A stretch of DNA of 14,585 bases from Thermoplasmatales archaeon (lineage in GTDB: Archaea; Thermoplasmatota; E2; DHVEG-1). The stretch covers positions 1 to 14,585 of the forward strand of contig JAGMDE010000053.1 of the NCBI GenBank assembly GCA_023128855.1. Direction: 5' to 3'. The position numbers were made by a program, and so were the translations under genes. Within the stretch, counting starts at the first letter, position 1. Each line of letters starts with the position of its first letter. Shown here piece by piece: positions 1 to 8,195 of the stretch. The notes beneath the pieces are model-generated. The model made no database searches. It was not told the origin of the DNA and worked only from the letters and a program-made list of their open reading frames with translations.

Positions 1-14
1 ATTCCCAGTCGCAA

Positions 15-632
15 CTATAAAACATTAAAATCATTAGTATTTAATTTATGATAAATTTCTTTTTCTCTAAAAATTTCAACATTTAAAAAGCCACACTTAG
101 ATAGCAATTCTAAATAAATGAATCCACCAGATGTTATTGGGCTATAAAACTGAGCGGCTTTAACATTATCTAAAGGATAAGTTTGAGATGTTATTTGCTC
201 CGATATAATATATATTGGAATTGTTTGTTCATCATCAATTTCGATTTCACTACTTTTGTTATAATCATATATTATAGCAATTATTTTTTTATCATCTGTA
301 AGATTACCAGTGAAGGGAATTATAAAACTGCCGGACTCAAATAGTTTATTTTGCTCTTTAGCACTGTTATTCATTTCTTTAATAATAACATTAATACTCT
401 CAGCTGTCCAATATACTGATATTTGCTCCCTTAATAAATCATTGATCATATGTCGAATTCTACAGTTAGTTTGATCGATGATAGTGAAATTTCCATCAGT
501 AATGGGCGATACAATAAATCCATAACATAATGGGTCTGATTTTTCTGGGATCTGTATATCAGCTATACATTGATTTATTGATACACTTAAAAAACATGTA
601 ACAAATATTGTGCATATCACTTTTTTATTCAA
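15..632 (-). CDS. Exported BPL_N-family paralogue, N-terminal part only, frameshifted
   Basis: A 205-residue product closely resembling residues 15-215 of the protein encoded at 2458-4374. Shared blocks are SINQCIA at the signal-peptide cleavage region, CYGFI.SP, LRHM.NDFLRE-like, VYWT, GSFI.PFTG, IIAIIYDYN, YPL..VK.AQF, KCGFL and DFNV. Residues 1-24 form a signal peptide ending CIA. It stops right after DFNVL, where the paralogue runs on into its amidotransferase-like domain. One extra base near the T4/A run at 18-22 would reopen the frame as VLIVATGN, aligning with VFLHACGG, so the rest probably lies beyond the left edge in another frame. The TTG start is weak (AGGA upstream). An ATG at 667, next to a GGAGG, opens MEKRKKQILGK, which resembles the paralogue's N-terminus and would join this frame after a one-base change in the A6 run at 633-638. 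It lies 90 nt behind the 723-2318 gene, probably in the same transcript. Either a pseudogene or a sequence with indel errors. Confidence 0.7.
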   Translation of the reverse strand: MNKKVICTIFVTCFLSVSINQCIADIQIPEKSDPLCYGFIVSPITDGNFTIIDQTNCRIRHMINDLLREQISVYWTAESINVIIKEMNNSAKEQNKLFESGSFIIPFTGNLTDDKKIIAIIYDYNKSSEIEIDDEQTIPIYIISEQITSQTYPLDNVKAAQFYSPITSGGFIYLELLSKCGFLNVEIFREKEIYHKLNTNDFNVL

Positions 633-710
633 TTTTTTCCTAAAATTTGTTTTTTTCGTTTTTCCATTCCTCCTTTTTTATATTACTTATGAATGGTAGT
701 TTACAATTGA

Positions 711-726
711 TTAGCTTTATAGCTAA
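711..726 (-). other. Small perfect hairpin over the stop codon of the 723-2318 gene
   Basis: TTAGCT (711-716) and AGCTAA (721-726) form a six-base perfect inverted repeat with a four-base loop; the TAG stop at 723-725 sits in one arm. No T-tract follows directly, so it is a weak terminator at best and may instead mark transcript processing between two co-transcribed genes. On the minus strand the loop reads CTATAAAG, which could also act as a TATA box for the downstream gene. Confidence 0.3.
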
Positions 727-2318
727 AAATTCCTAACAAAAGCAATTGCATCAGGTCCCGGTGGAGCTTTTTCAGTTTCTGTATATCCTCCAAATTCCAC
801 CTGCCTTATTGAATAAAACTGGTAGAAACCTGTTCCATTTGGTGAGTTAAACTCCCACTCCCAACCATCAGAATCATCTGAGTCTTTTTCATAAAATGTC
901 CAATCAGTCCAAGTTTCGTTATTAGGAGAATATTTATAATACAAATCTAATGATTCAATACCATCGGCTGTCTCAGCATTACCTTTAATATTAAAACTAG
1001 TAGGTTGTTCATAAGGACAAATATCACTAACTTGAGATGGACCATATATTGGTGGAAGATTATTATCAGGAACTTTTTGTGATGCCCAAGCTAAAGACCG
1101 TCTGATGATGCAATAATTATAGGTTTTTTCATCCTCGATTGTTTCCTCATCAGGTGTAACATTAACCCATTTATAAAATCCTTCATAATGATTGTTTTCA
1201 TTATCATCCTCCACATCTTCAATATGACCACCCCAATATACTTTAAATTCTGGATGACCAGAACATCTAACAATTCTCGCCTGATTATCATTTGGATAAA
1301 TCTCAGCAGTCATAAAAGGTTTATTTGCAATATTTGTTTTAATAACTTTGCCAGTGTTAACCCAATCCGATGCAAAAACCCAGGCGTCCATTAAACGTCC
1401 AAGATCATCATTCCAATAATCTTCGTCATGAGGGGTTATAAATGCTTTTATTAACCCAGATATTCCACCTGTATACTTCCAATGATTGATTTTTGTAGTT
1501 TCATTATCTGAAAATTCTGTTTCTGGAAATCTTGCAAGAATCATGGTCTCTCTATCTGGTTTTTCAGGAGGAATAAAAGCTGGTGCACCAATCCAGGTTA
1601 TCCTACGAGTTTTCTCAATGAGATCATCAAAAATTGGGCTATCCTCAGAAATATTACAATCCACAGAAATACCAGAAAGAGATTTAGCCCCTGAATTAAA
1701 TAAATACTCAGCTACACTTGATGATAATGGAAATCCTGGTAATATCTGAGATAAAAAACTATTATATCGATAATTTATATTAAAACAAGAAATACCAAGA
1801 CAACTTTTTTTCATAGCTCTCTCAAAAAATGTTTCCGGCTCATTAATCATATCCCCTGCTATCAATGCAGCTCCACAAGAACCATAATAACCACCGCCAT
1901 CTTCAATGAATTTTCTAATTTCTTTTACCCTAACCTTATTTTTAGGAAGATTTGAAAAACCAGTATATACAAGATTCGTGTCAGCTTGATCCCAACTATA
2001 AATAAAAACATCAAAGTTACTAGCTTTCAGCTTTCCTTTTAATATATCTCTTGTAGAAAGCACTTCAATTGTAAAATAATATAATCGATCTCCTACCTTC
2101 CATTCGTAATTCCTTAATGGGAATATAAAAAATTTGCCACCTGAAGATTCCTCATTATTAACCAGATGATCATCATAAATAGCTACCCTTATTTCTATGG
2201 TATTGTTTTCTTCTGGTGATTTATTGTTGTATCTATTTTGTTTTACATCAGCTGAAACAACAAAAACACTGCAAACCATAATCAGCATAATTACTATTGT
2301 TAGGATTTTTAATTTCAT
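723..2318 (-). CDS. Exported BPL_N / class I glutamine amidotransferase-like protein with C-terminal Ig-like domain
   Basis: 531 residues. Residues 1-23 are a signal peptide (hydrophobic stretch ending VVSA). Residues about 42-415 look like the BPL_N family (biotin-protein-ligase N-terminal domain, a class I glutamine-amidotransferase fold). VKEIRKFIEDGGGYYGSCGA at 132-150 is the nucleophile elbow with Cys148, and GHPE at 354-357 supplies a His-x-Glu pair (His355, Glu357), so a Cys-His-Glu triad appears intact. Residues about 420-530 form a beta-rich domain (DGIESLDLYYKYS..., WTDWTFY, PNGTGFYQFYSI) like Ig-type modules of archaeal surface proteins. Several N-x-S/T sites fit an exported, possibly glycosylated protein. 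The start is well set: AGGTG lies 7 nt before ATG, and the shared promoter element is just upstream. No ligase or amidotransferase partner domain is present, so the reaction is unknown; an extracellular amidase or peptidase-like activity is possible. Residue ends of the domains are approximate. Confidence 0.85.
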   Translation of the reverse strand: MKLKILTIVIMLIMVCSVFVVSADVKQNRYNNKSPEENNTIEIRVAIYDDHLVNNEESSGGKFFIFPLRNYEWKVGDRLYYFTIEVLSTRDILKGKLKASNFDVFIYSWDQADTNLVYTGFSNLPKNKVRVKEIRKFIEDGGGYYGSCGAALIAGDMINEPETFFERAMKKSCLGISCFNINYRYNSFLSQILPGFPLSSSVAEYLFNSGAKSLSGISVDCNISEDSPIFDDLIEKTRRITWIGAPAFIPPEKPDRETMILARFPETEFSDNETTKINHWKYTGGISGLIKAFITPHDEDYWNDDLGRLMDAWVFASDWVNTGKVIKTNIANKPFMTAEIYPNDNQARIVRCSGHPEFKVYWGGHIEDVEDDNENNHYEGFYKWVNVTPDEETIEDEKTYNYCIIRRSLAWASQKVPDNNLPPIYGPSQVSDICPYEQPTSFNIKGNAETADGIESLDLYYKYSPNNETWTDWTFYEKDSDDSDGWEWEFNSPNGTGFYQFYSIRQVEFGGYTETEKAPPGPDAIAFVRNF

Positions 2319-2353
2319 ATTTTTTCACCTATTTTTAAAAAAGAGCGCATAAA

Positions 2354-2407
2354 CTATTTAACCTTTTTAGCACAAAAATCCTCACGAAAACATAACAAAG
2401 CTAAAAA
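2354..2407 (-). promoter_or_regulatory. Shared promoter element, copy 1 (for the 723-2318 gene)
   Basis: In gene direction it reads CGTGAGGATTTTTGTGCTAA, then a TATA box TTAAATAG at 2354-2361. The TATA box is 36 nt before the ATG at 2318, leaving a short leader with AGGTG. This copy is the most divergent: CGTGAGGA rather than CATGAGGA, and GCTAAAAA rather than GCTGGAAT. Its inverted repeat is the longest, an 8-base perfect match (TTTTTAGC at 2364-2371 with GCTAAAAA at 2400-2407) around a 28-nt spacer. Confidence 0.75.
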
Positions 2408-2434
2408 TATTCTGATATAAATTAAAAACAAGGT

Positions 2435-2442
2435 AAAAAAAA
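2435..2442 (-). terminator. Oligo-T terminator after the 2458-4374 gene
   Basis: The minus strand has eight consecutive T residues starting 16 nt after the stop codon at 2458. Archaeal termination commonly needs only a T-rich tract. It lies upstream of promoter copy 1, so that element should not be part of the preceding transcript. Confidence 0.5.
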
Positions 2443-2457
2443 TTTAATAGAATTTTT

Positions 2458-4374
2458 TCAGAGAACTATACTAGCTTCATAGTTATACCAACTACCTCTA
2501 AGAAGCTTAATTGAATTAAAATAAATTTGTGGAACATGAGAAAAACCAGAATAAATTTGGTTATAGAGTTTATGCCCCCTTGCTTTTATAAAAATTTCTT
2601 TCAGATTTGTTCTAAATCTGTATTTTTGATATTTTGCTAATGCTTCTTCATACTTCATGCAAATATTCTTACACTTTTTACAAATACTCTGCATTTCATC
2701 AATTCTACTAGATAAATCAGCTCTTAATGTTTCAATTTGTTTCACTATTTCAGTTTCACTTTCTAATAATGGATATGTCTTTTCTAAGATGGTGAGTGTT
2801 TTTGATGTGTTTTCCAAGTATTTAATGAAAAGATTGAGATAGTGCTTTTTTGGTAAGTTGATTGATTCAATACCAAGATATGATGGCTGGTCACTAACCT
2901 CCACATTTTTTTCCTCTGCTATTTTGTTAATCATATCACATAATAGTTGAAAATGTTCATTTAGATCTCTTAGTTTATCAATGGTCTCATTGATTTTATT
3001 TTTAATTTTATTGAAAATTTGTTTTGAATTACCTTCATTAATGGTAATATTTATTGTGTTTTCTTTTACTTTTAAAATAAATGATAGCGGTCTAGATCGG
3101 GATATGTCTGCTTTGATTATTTTAAGAGAGGTGGTATAAAAAATTGCATTACTGAGGGTTGTTCTCCCAATATGACTTTTATTTGAATTCTTATAACTCA
3201 TTATCTCAGGATGAGGGCTAAAGGCTACAGCTTTTCCATTGCCAAAAGTTGATGAAATCCAGCAAGGAGTTCCGTCTATTTTACTATCGTTGGTATTATA
3301 AAAACGAGCAATAACTTGTACATTTTCTCCAACAGGTTCAATAACCTGTGGTCCTCCAAAATGTAAATCCCATGTTATATTATCTAGACGAAATGATACA
3401 GGATGTTTATCATTAGCAATTTTTATTTGTATTAATCCTAAGTATTTATCAATTTTTTCAGTAATGATATCAGCAATTGCATAATAACCAAAGCAAGGAA
3501 GATTAGGATTGTAAGCTATTCTTTTCAAATGAATGGTCACTGATCCATATTTTCTACCAGATGCTGCTTTTTCCATACCATAACAAGCACCAACATATCC
3601 TCCGCCATTTGCTATGAATTTTCTGACTGTGTTAGCAGCTTTATAAGCAAAATCCTCATAAAAATTGTGAAACCATCCTGTTTTATAAAAAGAAGCGTAT
3701 ACAGGACCTCCACATGCATGCAAAAATACGTTGAAGTCTTCATTATTTAGTTTTTCTTTAACGGTTCTATCTCTGAGGACTTCAAAGCTTAAGAATCCAC
3801 ATTTTCTCAATGCTTCTAGGTAACACACCTCACCAAATGTTATACAACTTTTAAATTGTGCTACTTTCACTTCTTTTAATGGATACGCTTGTACATCTAA
3901 TGGCTGCATTAGCAAATATAATGGAATTATTAATTCATTGTATGCTGAAATTTCACAACTCTGATTATAATCATAAATAATAGCGATTATTTTAGCATCA
4001 ACATTATTGTTACCAGTAAATGGAACAATGAATGAGCCTTTTTCAAAAAATATCTCCTCTGATGATTCATTGTCGATTTCTTTGATAATTGCAGATATAT
4101 CTGTTGTTGTCCAGTAGACAGGGATTTTTTCTCTTAAAAAATCATTAACCATATGTCTCAATTTACAGTTTAATTGATCTTGAATAGTTACATTTTCACA
4201 CTTAACAGGCGATGCAATAAATCCATAACATTGTATTTCATCATCTATGTATGGTTGGGCGATACATTGATTAATTGAAAGAATAAAAAAACATATGATG
4301 CTTAAAAGAGATGTGGCTTTTTTATTCAATATTTTTATACGATTTTTTCTTTTCATTTTTTCCAAATCCTTCAT
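2458..4374 (-). CDS. Exported BPL_N / class I glutamine amidotransferase-like protein with helical C-terminus
   Basis: 638 residues. The N-terminal arm is lysine/arginine-rich, followed by a hydrophobic segment at 22-39 ending SINQCIA, read as a signal peptide. Residues 40-165 form a conserved lobe (CYGFIASP, KLRHMVNDFLRE, GSFIVPFTG, AIIYDYN) shared with the broken gene at 15-632. Residues about 166-415 match BPL_N: VRKFIANGGGYVGACYG at 250-266 gives nucleophile Cys264, and FSPHPE at 385-390 gives His388 and Glu390, a complete Cys-His-Glu triad. Residues 440-600 are mostly helical, with heptad-like leucine/isoleucine spacing, and CKKCKNIC at 565-572 adds clustered cysteines. It follows the 4383-5447 gene by 8 nt and has no promoter element of its own, so the two form an operon. 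The start could also be Met7 (position 4356), with GGA upstream. Substrate unknown. The extra N-terminal lobe and coiled-coil tail separate it from the BPL_N protein at 723-2318. Confidence 0.82.
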   Translation of the reverse strand: MKDLEKMKRKNRIKILNKKATSLLSIICFFILSINQCIAQPYIDDEIQCYGFIASPVKCENVTIQDQLNCKLRHMVNDFLREKIPVYWTTTDISAIIKEIDNESSEEIFFEKGSFIVPFTGNNNVDAKIIAIIYDYNQSCEISAYNELIIPLYLLMQPLDVQAYPLKEVKVAQFKSCITFGEVCYLEALRKCGFLSFEVLRDRTVKEKLNNEDFNVFLHACGGPVYASFYKTGWFHNFYEDFAYKAANTVRKFIANGGGYVGACYGMEKAASGRKYGSVTIHLKRIAYNPNLPCFGYYAIADIITEKIDKYLGLIQIKIANDKHPVSFRLDNITWDLHFGGPQVIEPVGENVQVIARFYNTNDSKIDGTPCWISSTFGNGKAVAFSPHPEIMSYKNSNKSHIGRTTLSNAIFYTTSLKIIKADISRSRPLSFILKVKENTINITINEGNSKQIFNKIKNKINETIDKLRDLNEHFQLLCDMINKIAEEKNVEVSDQPSYLGIESINLPKKHYLNLFIKYLENTSKTLTILEKTYPLLESETEIVKQIETLRADLSSRIDEMQSICKKCKNICMKYEEALAKYQKYRFRTNLKEIFIKARGHKLYNQIYSGFSHVPQIYFNSIKLLRGSWYNYEASIVL

Positions 4375-4382
4375 ATTTATTA

Positions 4383-5447
4383 CTATAAAATAGTAAAACT
4401 CTTTATCTCGCCCTGAGCTTTCCCTAAGCTGTTATATGCCCATGCATACCATTGATATGTTCCAGGTTTAAGACGAAGAAATGTGTAGCTGAAGGTTTCT
4501 ATTGATTCACTTTTAAAAAATCCACAATATCTGTTTCTTTCACCGATAATATTAACATAACAATGACATCTTTCACCACCATCATCAATAAGCATTCCAT
4601 AAATGGTAACATTATTTTTTTCAATATTTACATGAGCTGTTTCAACAAGTGGTTCATTACTTCCAGGATAACCATAATCTCCATCGGTGTAAAGGTAAAT
4701 TTGATCTACATTACCCAGCATTTCGTCTGGTCCTATATACCAGTGCCAGCTATCATCATATTTGTCATAATGCCATGTTGCTTCAATATCTATACCTGAA
4801 TCGCCTTCACAATGTTTATACGCAGCCCATATTATTTCTGTGCATATCCAATAGTCGTAATATTCTTCTTTAAAGAACGTCCCTGTATCAGGATTATATG
4901 TAGTACCGTTGGTATTAGGACACATCCACCATTGGTGTTTATGATATGGCCAATTTTGCCGATAACCAAATTGATAAGGTTGACCTAATTGTTTTTTAGC
5001 CCAATTAAGAGCATTATACTTTTGTGATGAACTAGCATTTTTCACCTTTCCGTATATTATGTTGGTTGCCCAAAGATTCAAATAAAAAATACCCGTATTT
5101 ACAACACCAATTTTACATAAATCCCAACCCTTAGATCCATAATAAATCCATGGGAATATTGCAGATGATTCAATGAAACGGTTATTTCCTGCATACATTA
5201 AACCATGATCATCAGCATAACCTGGAAATCTCTCAATAATTTTTTTTTGATAACGCGTTAATAGTTTATTGTCACAAAAAACTAAATCTCCAGGTTCTAC
5301 TATTTTTGGAACATAGAACTTTCTTGGTGTTAATGTTTGTGATAATTTATTTGTTATTGATCCTCGGGTTAAAAAGACTGCATTCATTCCAATAAGAATA
5401 AGTATTATTGCAAAAACCAATCCTTTTCTATACAAGCTATTTATCAT
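4383..5447 (-). CDS. Exported permuted NlpC/P60 (YiiX-like) cysteine hydrolase
   Basis: 354 residues. The leader LYRKGLVFAIILILIG (5-20) is a signal peptide or N-terminal anchor, almost the same as in the 5586-8078 protein. The catalytic part resembles circularly permuted NlpC/P60 enzymes of the YiiX/LRAT-like group, with His before Cys: PGDLVF at 52-57, DHGLMYAGNNRFIES at 80-94 (candidate His81), ALNWAKKQLGQPYQFGY at 146-162, and WICTEIIWAAYK at 200-211 (candidate nucleophile Cys202, followed by Glu204). Members of this fold cleave amide or ester bonds in peptidoglycan peptides, lipids or proteins; the target here cannot be told. Residues about 268-354 form a C-terminal beta-sandwich (GTYQWYAWAYNS), probably Ig-like. 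It is the first gene of an operon with the BPL_N-like gene 8 nt downstream, driven by promoter copy 2; GGAG lies 12 nt before the ATG. The fold is fairly secure; activity is inferred. Confidence 0.75.
   Translation of the reverse strand: MINSLYRKGLVFAIILILIGMNAVFLTRGSITNKLSQTLTPRKFYVPKIVEPGDLVFCDNKLLTRYQKKIIERFPGYADDHGLMYAGNNRFIESSAIFPWIYYGSKGWDLCKIGVVNTGIFYLNLWATNIIYGKVKNASSSQKYNALNWAKKQLGQPYQFGYRQNWPYHKHQWWMCPNTNGTTYNPDTGTFFKEEYYDYWICTEIIWAAYKHCEGDSGIDIEATWHYDKYDDSWHWYIGPDEMLGNVDQIYLYTDGDYGYPGSNEPLVETAHVNIEKNNVTIYGMLIDDGGERCHCYVNIIGERNRYCGFFKSESIETFSYTFLRLKPGTYQWYAWAYNSLGKAQGEIKSFTIL
5403..5432 (-). repeat. Leader-coding repeat, copy in the 4383-5447 gene
   Basis: Thirty bases identical to 8031-8060. 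Both code for the signal-peptide core YRKGLVFAII near the start of otherwise unrelated proteins. The match, together with the similar promoters upstream, points to a duplicated promoter-plus-leader cassette. Confidence 0.8.
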
Positions 5448-5495
5448 TTTTCTTTTGTCTCCATTTTCATATAACTTATTGTTGGTCGGTTACGG

Positions 5496-5545
5496 TATTT
5501 AAGCATTCCAGCACAAAAATCCTCATGAATACAAGACAGAACTGG
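5496..5545 (-). promoter_or_regulatory. Shared promoter element, copy 2 (for the 4383-5447 / 2458-4374 operon)
   Basis: Gene direction: CATGAGGATTTTTGTGCTGG, AATG, then TATA box CTTAAATA at 5496-5503, 49 nt before the ATG at 5447. The predicted start of transcription (about 25 nt after the TATA box) leaves a leader of roughly 25 nt with GGAG. The inverted repeat CCAG (5508-5511) / CTGG (5542-5545) is imperfect by one pair compared with copy 4, with the same 28-nt spacing between five-base arms. Confidence 0.8.
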
Positions 5546-5565
5546 ATTTATTCTGATTTCATTTC

Positions 5566-5571
5566 AAAAAA
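5566..5571 (-). terminator. Possible weak oligo-T terminator after the 5586-8078 gene
   Basis: Six T residues on the minus strand about 14 nt after the stop codon at 5586, before promoter copy 2. Position is right, but the tract is short for such AT-rich sequence. Confidence 0.3.
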
Positions 5572-5585
5572 TAGAAATTAAAAGG

Positions 5586-8078
5586 TTAGATTTTTCCAGC
5601 AATATAATCCTCAACTAATTTATCATATGATAAATCAACAGTTGGATCAATAATCCATGAAATGTTAACCTTGCAATTCCCTATTGGTAGTTCTATATAA
5701 TCTTGATTTGCAGAAATAATCATATCGTTGATAACAACTGATTTTATTTCTGCAAAAAAAGGCATATGTAATATTACTGAATCTGGCAGCTCTCTCCAAT
5801 TTGGTTCAAATGAAATATTAATACCATTATCTGTTGATATTGCACTTAGATTAACCATTCCAAAATATGTTGGAGCATTTAGGACTTCTATTTTATCACC
5901 TGGTTTTACCCATTCAGGTGATATTGCTGAAAATAGATGAAGTTTATTTTGTGATTCTCTAATCAACATCCTTCTAAGTAAATTATTAATGCTTGCAGAA
6001 AAACGTGCATTATTCGGGAAATTGATATAATAAGGACCAATATTCCTAATGACTAAGCGTACAGGTAAAGAAGCAAATGCAGTATAATCCCGAGTTGATG
6101 TAAAAACAGAGCCTTCAAATCCTTCATGGCAAGAACCAGTATGAAGAAGCATACTATAAAAATCATTCAAAACATTTTCTTGTTCACCTCTTCTTAAAGC
6201 TGTTCGAGCAATAACTTCTGTATGCCAACCATGAATTGCTTTACAATCAATTGACATTCCTTCTTTCATATAACATTCTCTGTAATGTTTGAATGTTGTA
6301 TTTACCAATGGATCATATGGATCTAGTAAATTATCCCTGTAAGCAGCTAGTAGGTTATTCCAATGTTTGCCTCCTATCACATCCATACCTGGAGGAATTA
6401 CACCATTGTTTCTTGCACTTGATATATTAAGTTGCTTAAAAAAATGATTCCGATATGCATCATGAAATCGTTGGAAATCTTCAGCAAGTAGCTTGCTCCC
6501 TGCTGCTTTTGCTACAGTAATTGCCCCATCTAAACCCATTAACGCACAAAAATTATGACCAGTATAATGTCCAACTAAATAAGGGCCGTCCGTAGTATCC
6601 GCAAAAGGTATAAGACCAAATCGGTCTTCTAATGTACCATTTTTTATCCAACCAACAGCCCTTGTTACATTTGGTAGGATTTCAACAGCAATATCAGTAT
6701 CATTGGTTAGTTTAATATATTCCCCAAAACCTGCAAGTGCCTCCCCAATCTGTTTCCAGTAACCAGGGTGTGTAAACATATTACCTGAATCATCCTGGGT
6801 GTTTGCCGTATGACGAATAAGTTTTTGGGCCATATCAAAATAATTGTAAAAACAATACATTGAACCCATACAATCAGCAAAACTAACTGCAAATACGTTA
6901 AAATGAAACCTATTGAAAACTTGTGCTAATTCATTCTCAGAAATATTATTTTGACACATGAAGCTCTGAATAAGATAAGATTTACTAGCGTTAATCACTT
7001 TATCTTCGGGCACATTAATAGTTGCTCCTTGTTCAATTAATCCATCCCAAAAAACTTGCATTTTTTCAAAATAATCTTCATATTGTGCATTTTCTAATAA
7101 AGTTAGAGCTGTTTGATTTGAAGTATATATTGGGTATTGAGGCATTTTGAATGTATAATTTTTAATTTCATTGCTTTCTAATTTTACGTCATATGAAGAT
7201 AAACATACAGTTTTTTGCCAATTTATACAAGAAAAAGTATTTTGATAAGATTTTCTTTGATTTTGTAATTTTTCTGTGGGTGATTTATCCCATAGATAAA
7301 TTAGACTATTGTTTCTAGCTGCAAAATAATCATTCATTTCATATTTCCAAGAAAATTTAAATGGATCAAAATTAACCATTTCAAATGGTCGGTGGTCTAT
7401 CCCACCATATTTGAATCCTAAAGCAAATTTTGTTTCTTTGATTGTTTGTGTTGGATTGATTACTTGAACTTTTATGAAGTTTACAGGTGGAGAGTTATAT
7501 TTTTCATCCAACCAGTATTGAAATGCTTGAATTTTAAAAATTAAATCATCCTTTACAATTTGATAATTAATGCAAGGTAAATAACCCTTATATAGAGTCC
7601 AAATCCGTTGATTTATTTGCTTAAGATTTTTTCCAGCGAAAAACTCAAGTTCTGCCGATCCTGTATAAAGGTGACCTTCTGGAGTTATCATAGTTGCGAA
7701 ATGTTGATATGGTAGGCCTATTTGAAAAACTGGTTTTGCCCAGTATGAAAAATATTCACTTTCATTGTCATCAGGAGGTTTTGTTGTAATTTTTTGGAAT
7801 AATTCGCTTCTTCTTCTCCAGGATTTTAATAACATAAAAAGGTATATTGTTTTTAGAGTATTATTGAGTTTAATACGTATTTTTTCTTTATTTGCAAATA
7901 TCTCTTCATAATCAATAAAACTTGGAATATTTGAAGAATTATCGTGTGTACTTTCTATATCATTTTTTGATATTTTTAAAATATCTATTCCAGATGCAGA
8001 ATTTGTAAGACTAACTCCAATTAATAAAAATATTATTGCAAAAACCAATCCTTTTCTATATATACCATGGTTCATCAT
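5586..8078 (-). CDS. Exported glycoside-hydrolase-like protein, (alpha/alpha)6 six-hairpin type
   Basis: 830 residues. The leader IYRKGLVFAIIFLLIG (6-21) ends near SASG and is shared with the 4383-5447 protein. Three regions follow: a beta-rich N-terminal domain (about 105-325), a long helical region (about 335-710) and a beta-rich C-terminal cap (about 715-810, with LHLFSAISPEWVKPGDKIEV and NAPTYFGMVNLS). This order is typical of six-hairpin glycosidases, as in the GH65, GH78 and GH94 groups. Helix-pair segments such as RFGLIPFADTTDGPY (486-500), GHNFCALMGLDGAITVAKAAG (507-527) and HEGFEGSVFTSTRDYTAFASL (651-671) fit the fold; acidic residues Glu652, Glu655 and Asp664 are candidates for the active site, but I cannot assign catalysis. 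It is a single-gene unit under promoter copy 3, with AGGAGG 6 nt before ATG; a second ATG follows immediately. A polysaccharide- or glycoside-degrading exoenzyme is inferred; family not identified. Confidence 0.7.
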   Translation of the reverse strand: MMNHGIYRKGLVFAIIFLLIGVSLTNSASGIDILKISKNDIESTHDNSSNIPSFIDYEEIFANKEKIRIKLNNTLKTIYLFMLLKSWRRRSELFQKITTKPPDDNESEYFSYWAKPVFQIGLPYQHFATMITPEGHLYTGSAELEFFAGKNLKQINQRIWTLYKGYLPCINYQIVKDDLIFKIQAFQYWLDEKYNSPPVNFIKVQVINPTQTIKETKFALGFKYGGIDHRPFEMVNFDPFKFSWKYEMNDYFAARNNSLIYLWDKSPTEKLQNQRKSYQNTFSCINWQKTVCLSSYDVKLESNEIKNYTFKMPQYPIYTSNQTALTLLENAQYEDYFEKMQVFWDGLIEQGATINVPEDKVINASKSYLIQSFMCQNNISENELAQVFNRFHFNVFAVSFADCMGSMYCFYNYFDMAQKLIRHTANTQDDSGNMFTHPGYWKQIGEALAGFGEYIKLTNDTDIAVEILPNVTRAVGWIKNGTLEDRFGLIPFADTTDGPYLVGHYTGHNFCALMGLDGAITVAKAAGSKLLAEDFQRFHDAYRNHFFKQLNISSARNNGVIPPGMDVIGGKHWNNLLAAYRDNLLDPYDPLVNTTFKHYRECYMKEGMSIDCKAIHGWHTEVIARTALRRGEQENVLNDFYSMLLHTGSCHEGFEGSVFTSTRDYTAFASLPVRLVIRNIGPYYINFPNNARFSASINNLLRRMLIRESQNKLHLFSAISPEWVKPGDKIEVLNAPTYFGMVNLSAISTDNGINISFEPNWRELPDSVILHMPFFAEIKSVVINDMIISANQDYIELPIGNCKVNISWIIDPTVDLSYDKLVEDYIAGKI
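8031..8060 (-). repeat. Leader-coding repeat, copy in the 5586-8078 gene
   Basis: Identical over 30 bases to 5403-5432 and codes for the same signal-peptide core. A third, diverged version (VFRKGLVIGIIILFVG) is in the mini-ORF at 12658-12729. Confidence 0.8.
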
Positions 8079-8122
8079 TTTTTACCTCCTTTTACATGGA
8101 TTTAATAATTTGGTCCTAACGA

Positions 8123-8171
8123 TATTTAAGGATTCCAGCACAATATTCCTCATGAAAATAAAAAAAGCTGA
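8123..8171 (-). promoter_or_regulatory. Shared promoter element, copy 3 (for the 5586-8078 gene)
   Basis: Gene direction: CATGAGGAATATTGTGCTGG, AATC, then TATA box CTTAAATA at 8123-8130, 45 nt before the ATG. The leader contains AAAGGAGGT. The inverted repeat CAGC (8136-8139) / GCTG (8167-8170) has a 27-nt spacer. Confidence 0.8.
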
Positions 8172-8195
8172 TTTTTTAAAGATTTCATTTCATAT

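Noticed and set aside
1188..1749. Plus-strand open frames inside the 723-2318 gene
   Set aside because: They are antisense to a clear domain-bearing gene, lack starts with ribosome-binding sites, and have low-complexity translations.
4563..4873. Plus-strand open frames inside the hydrolase gene
   Set aside because: Antisense to the conserved WICTEIIWAAYK region and with no initiation signal.
5496..5545. The element as a box C/D-type small RNA (ATGAGGA as C box, CTGG as D box)
   Set aside because: Neither box matches the required RTGATGA and CTGA, and there is no second box pair or terminal stem.
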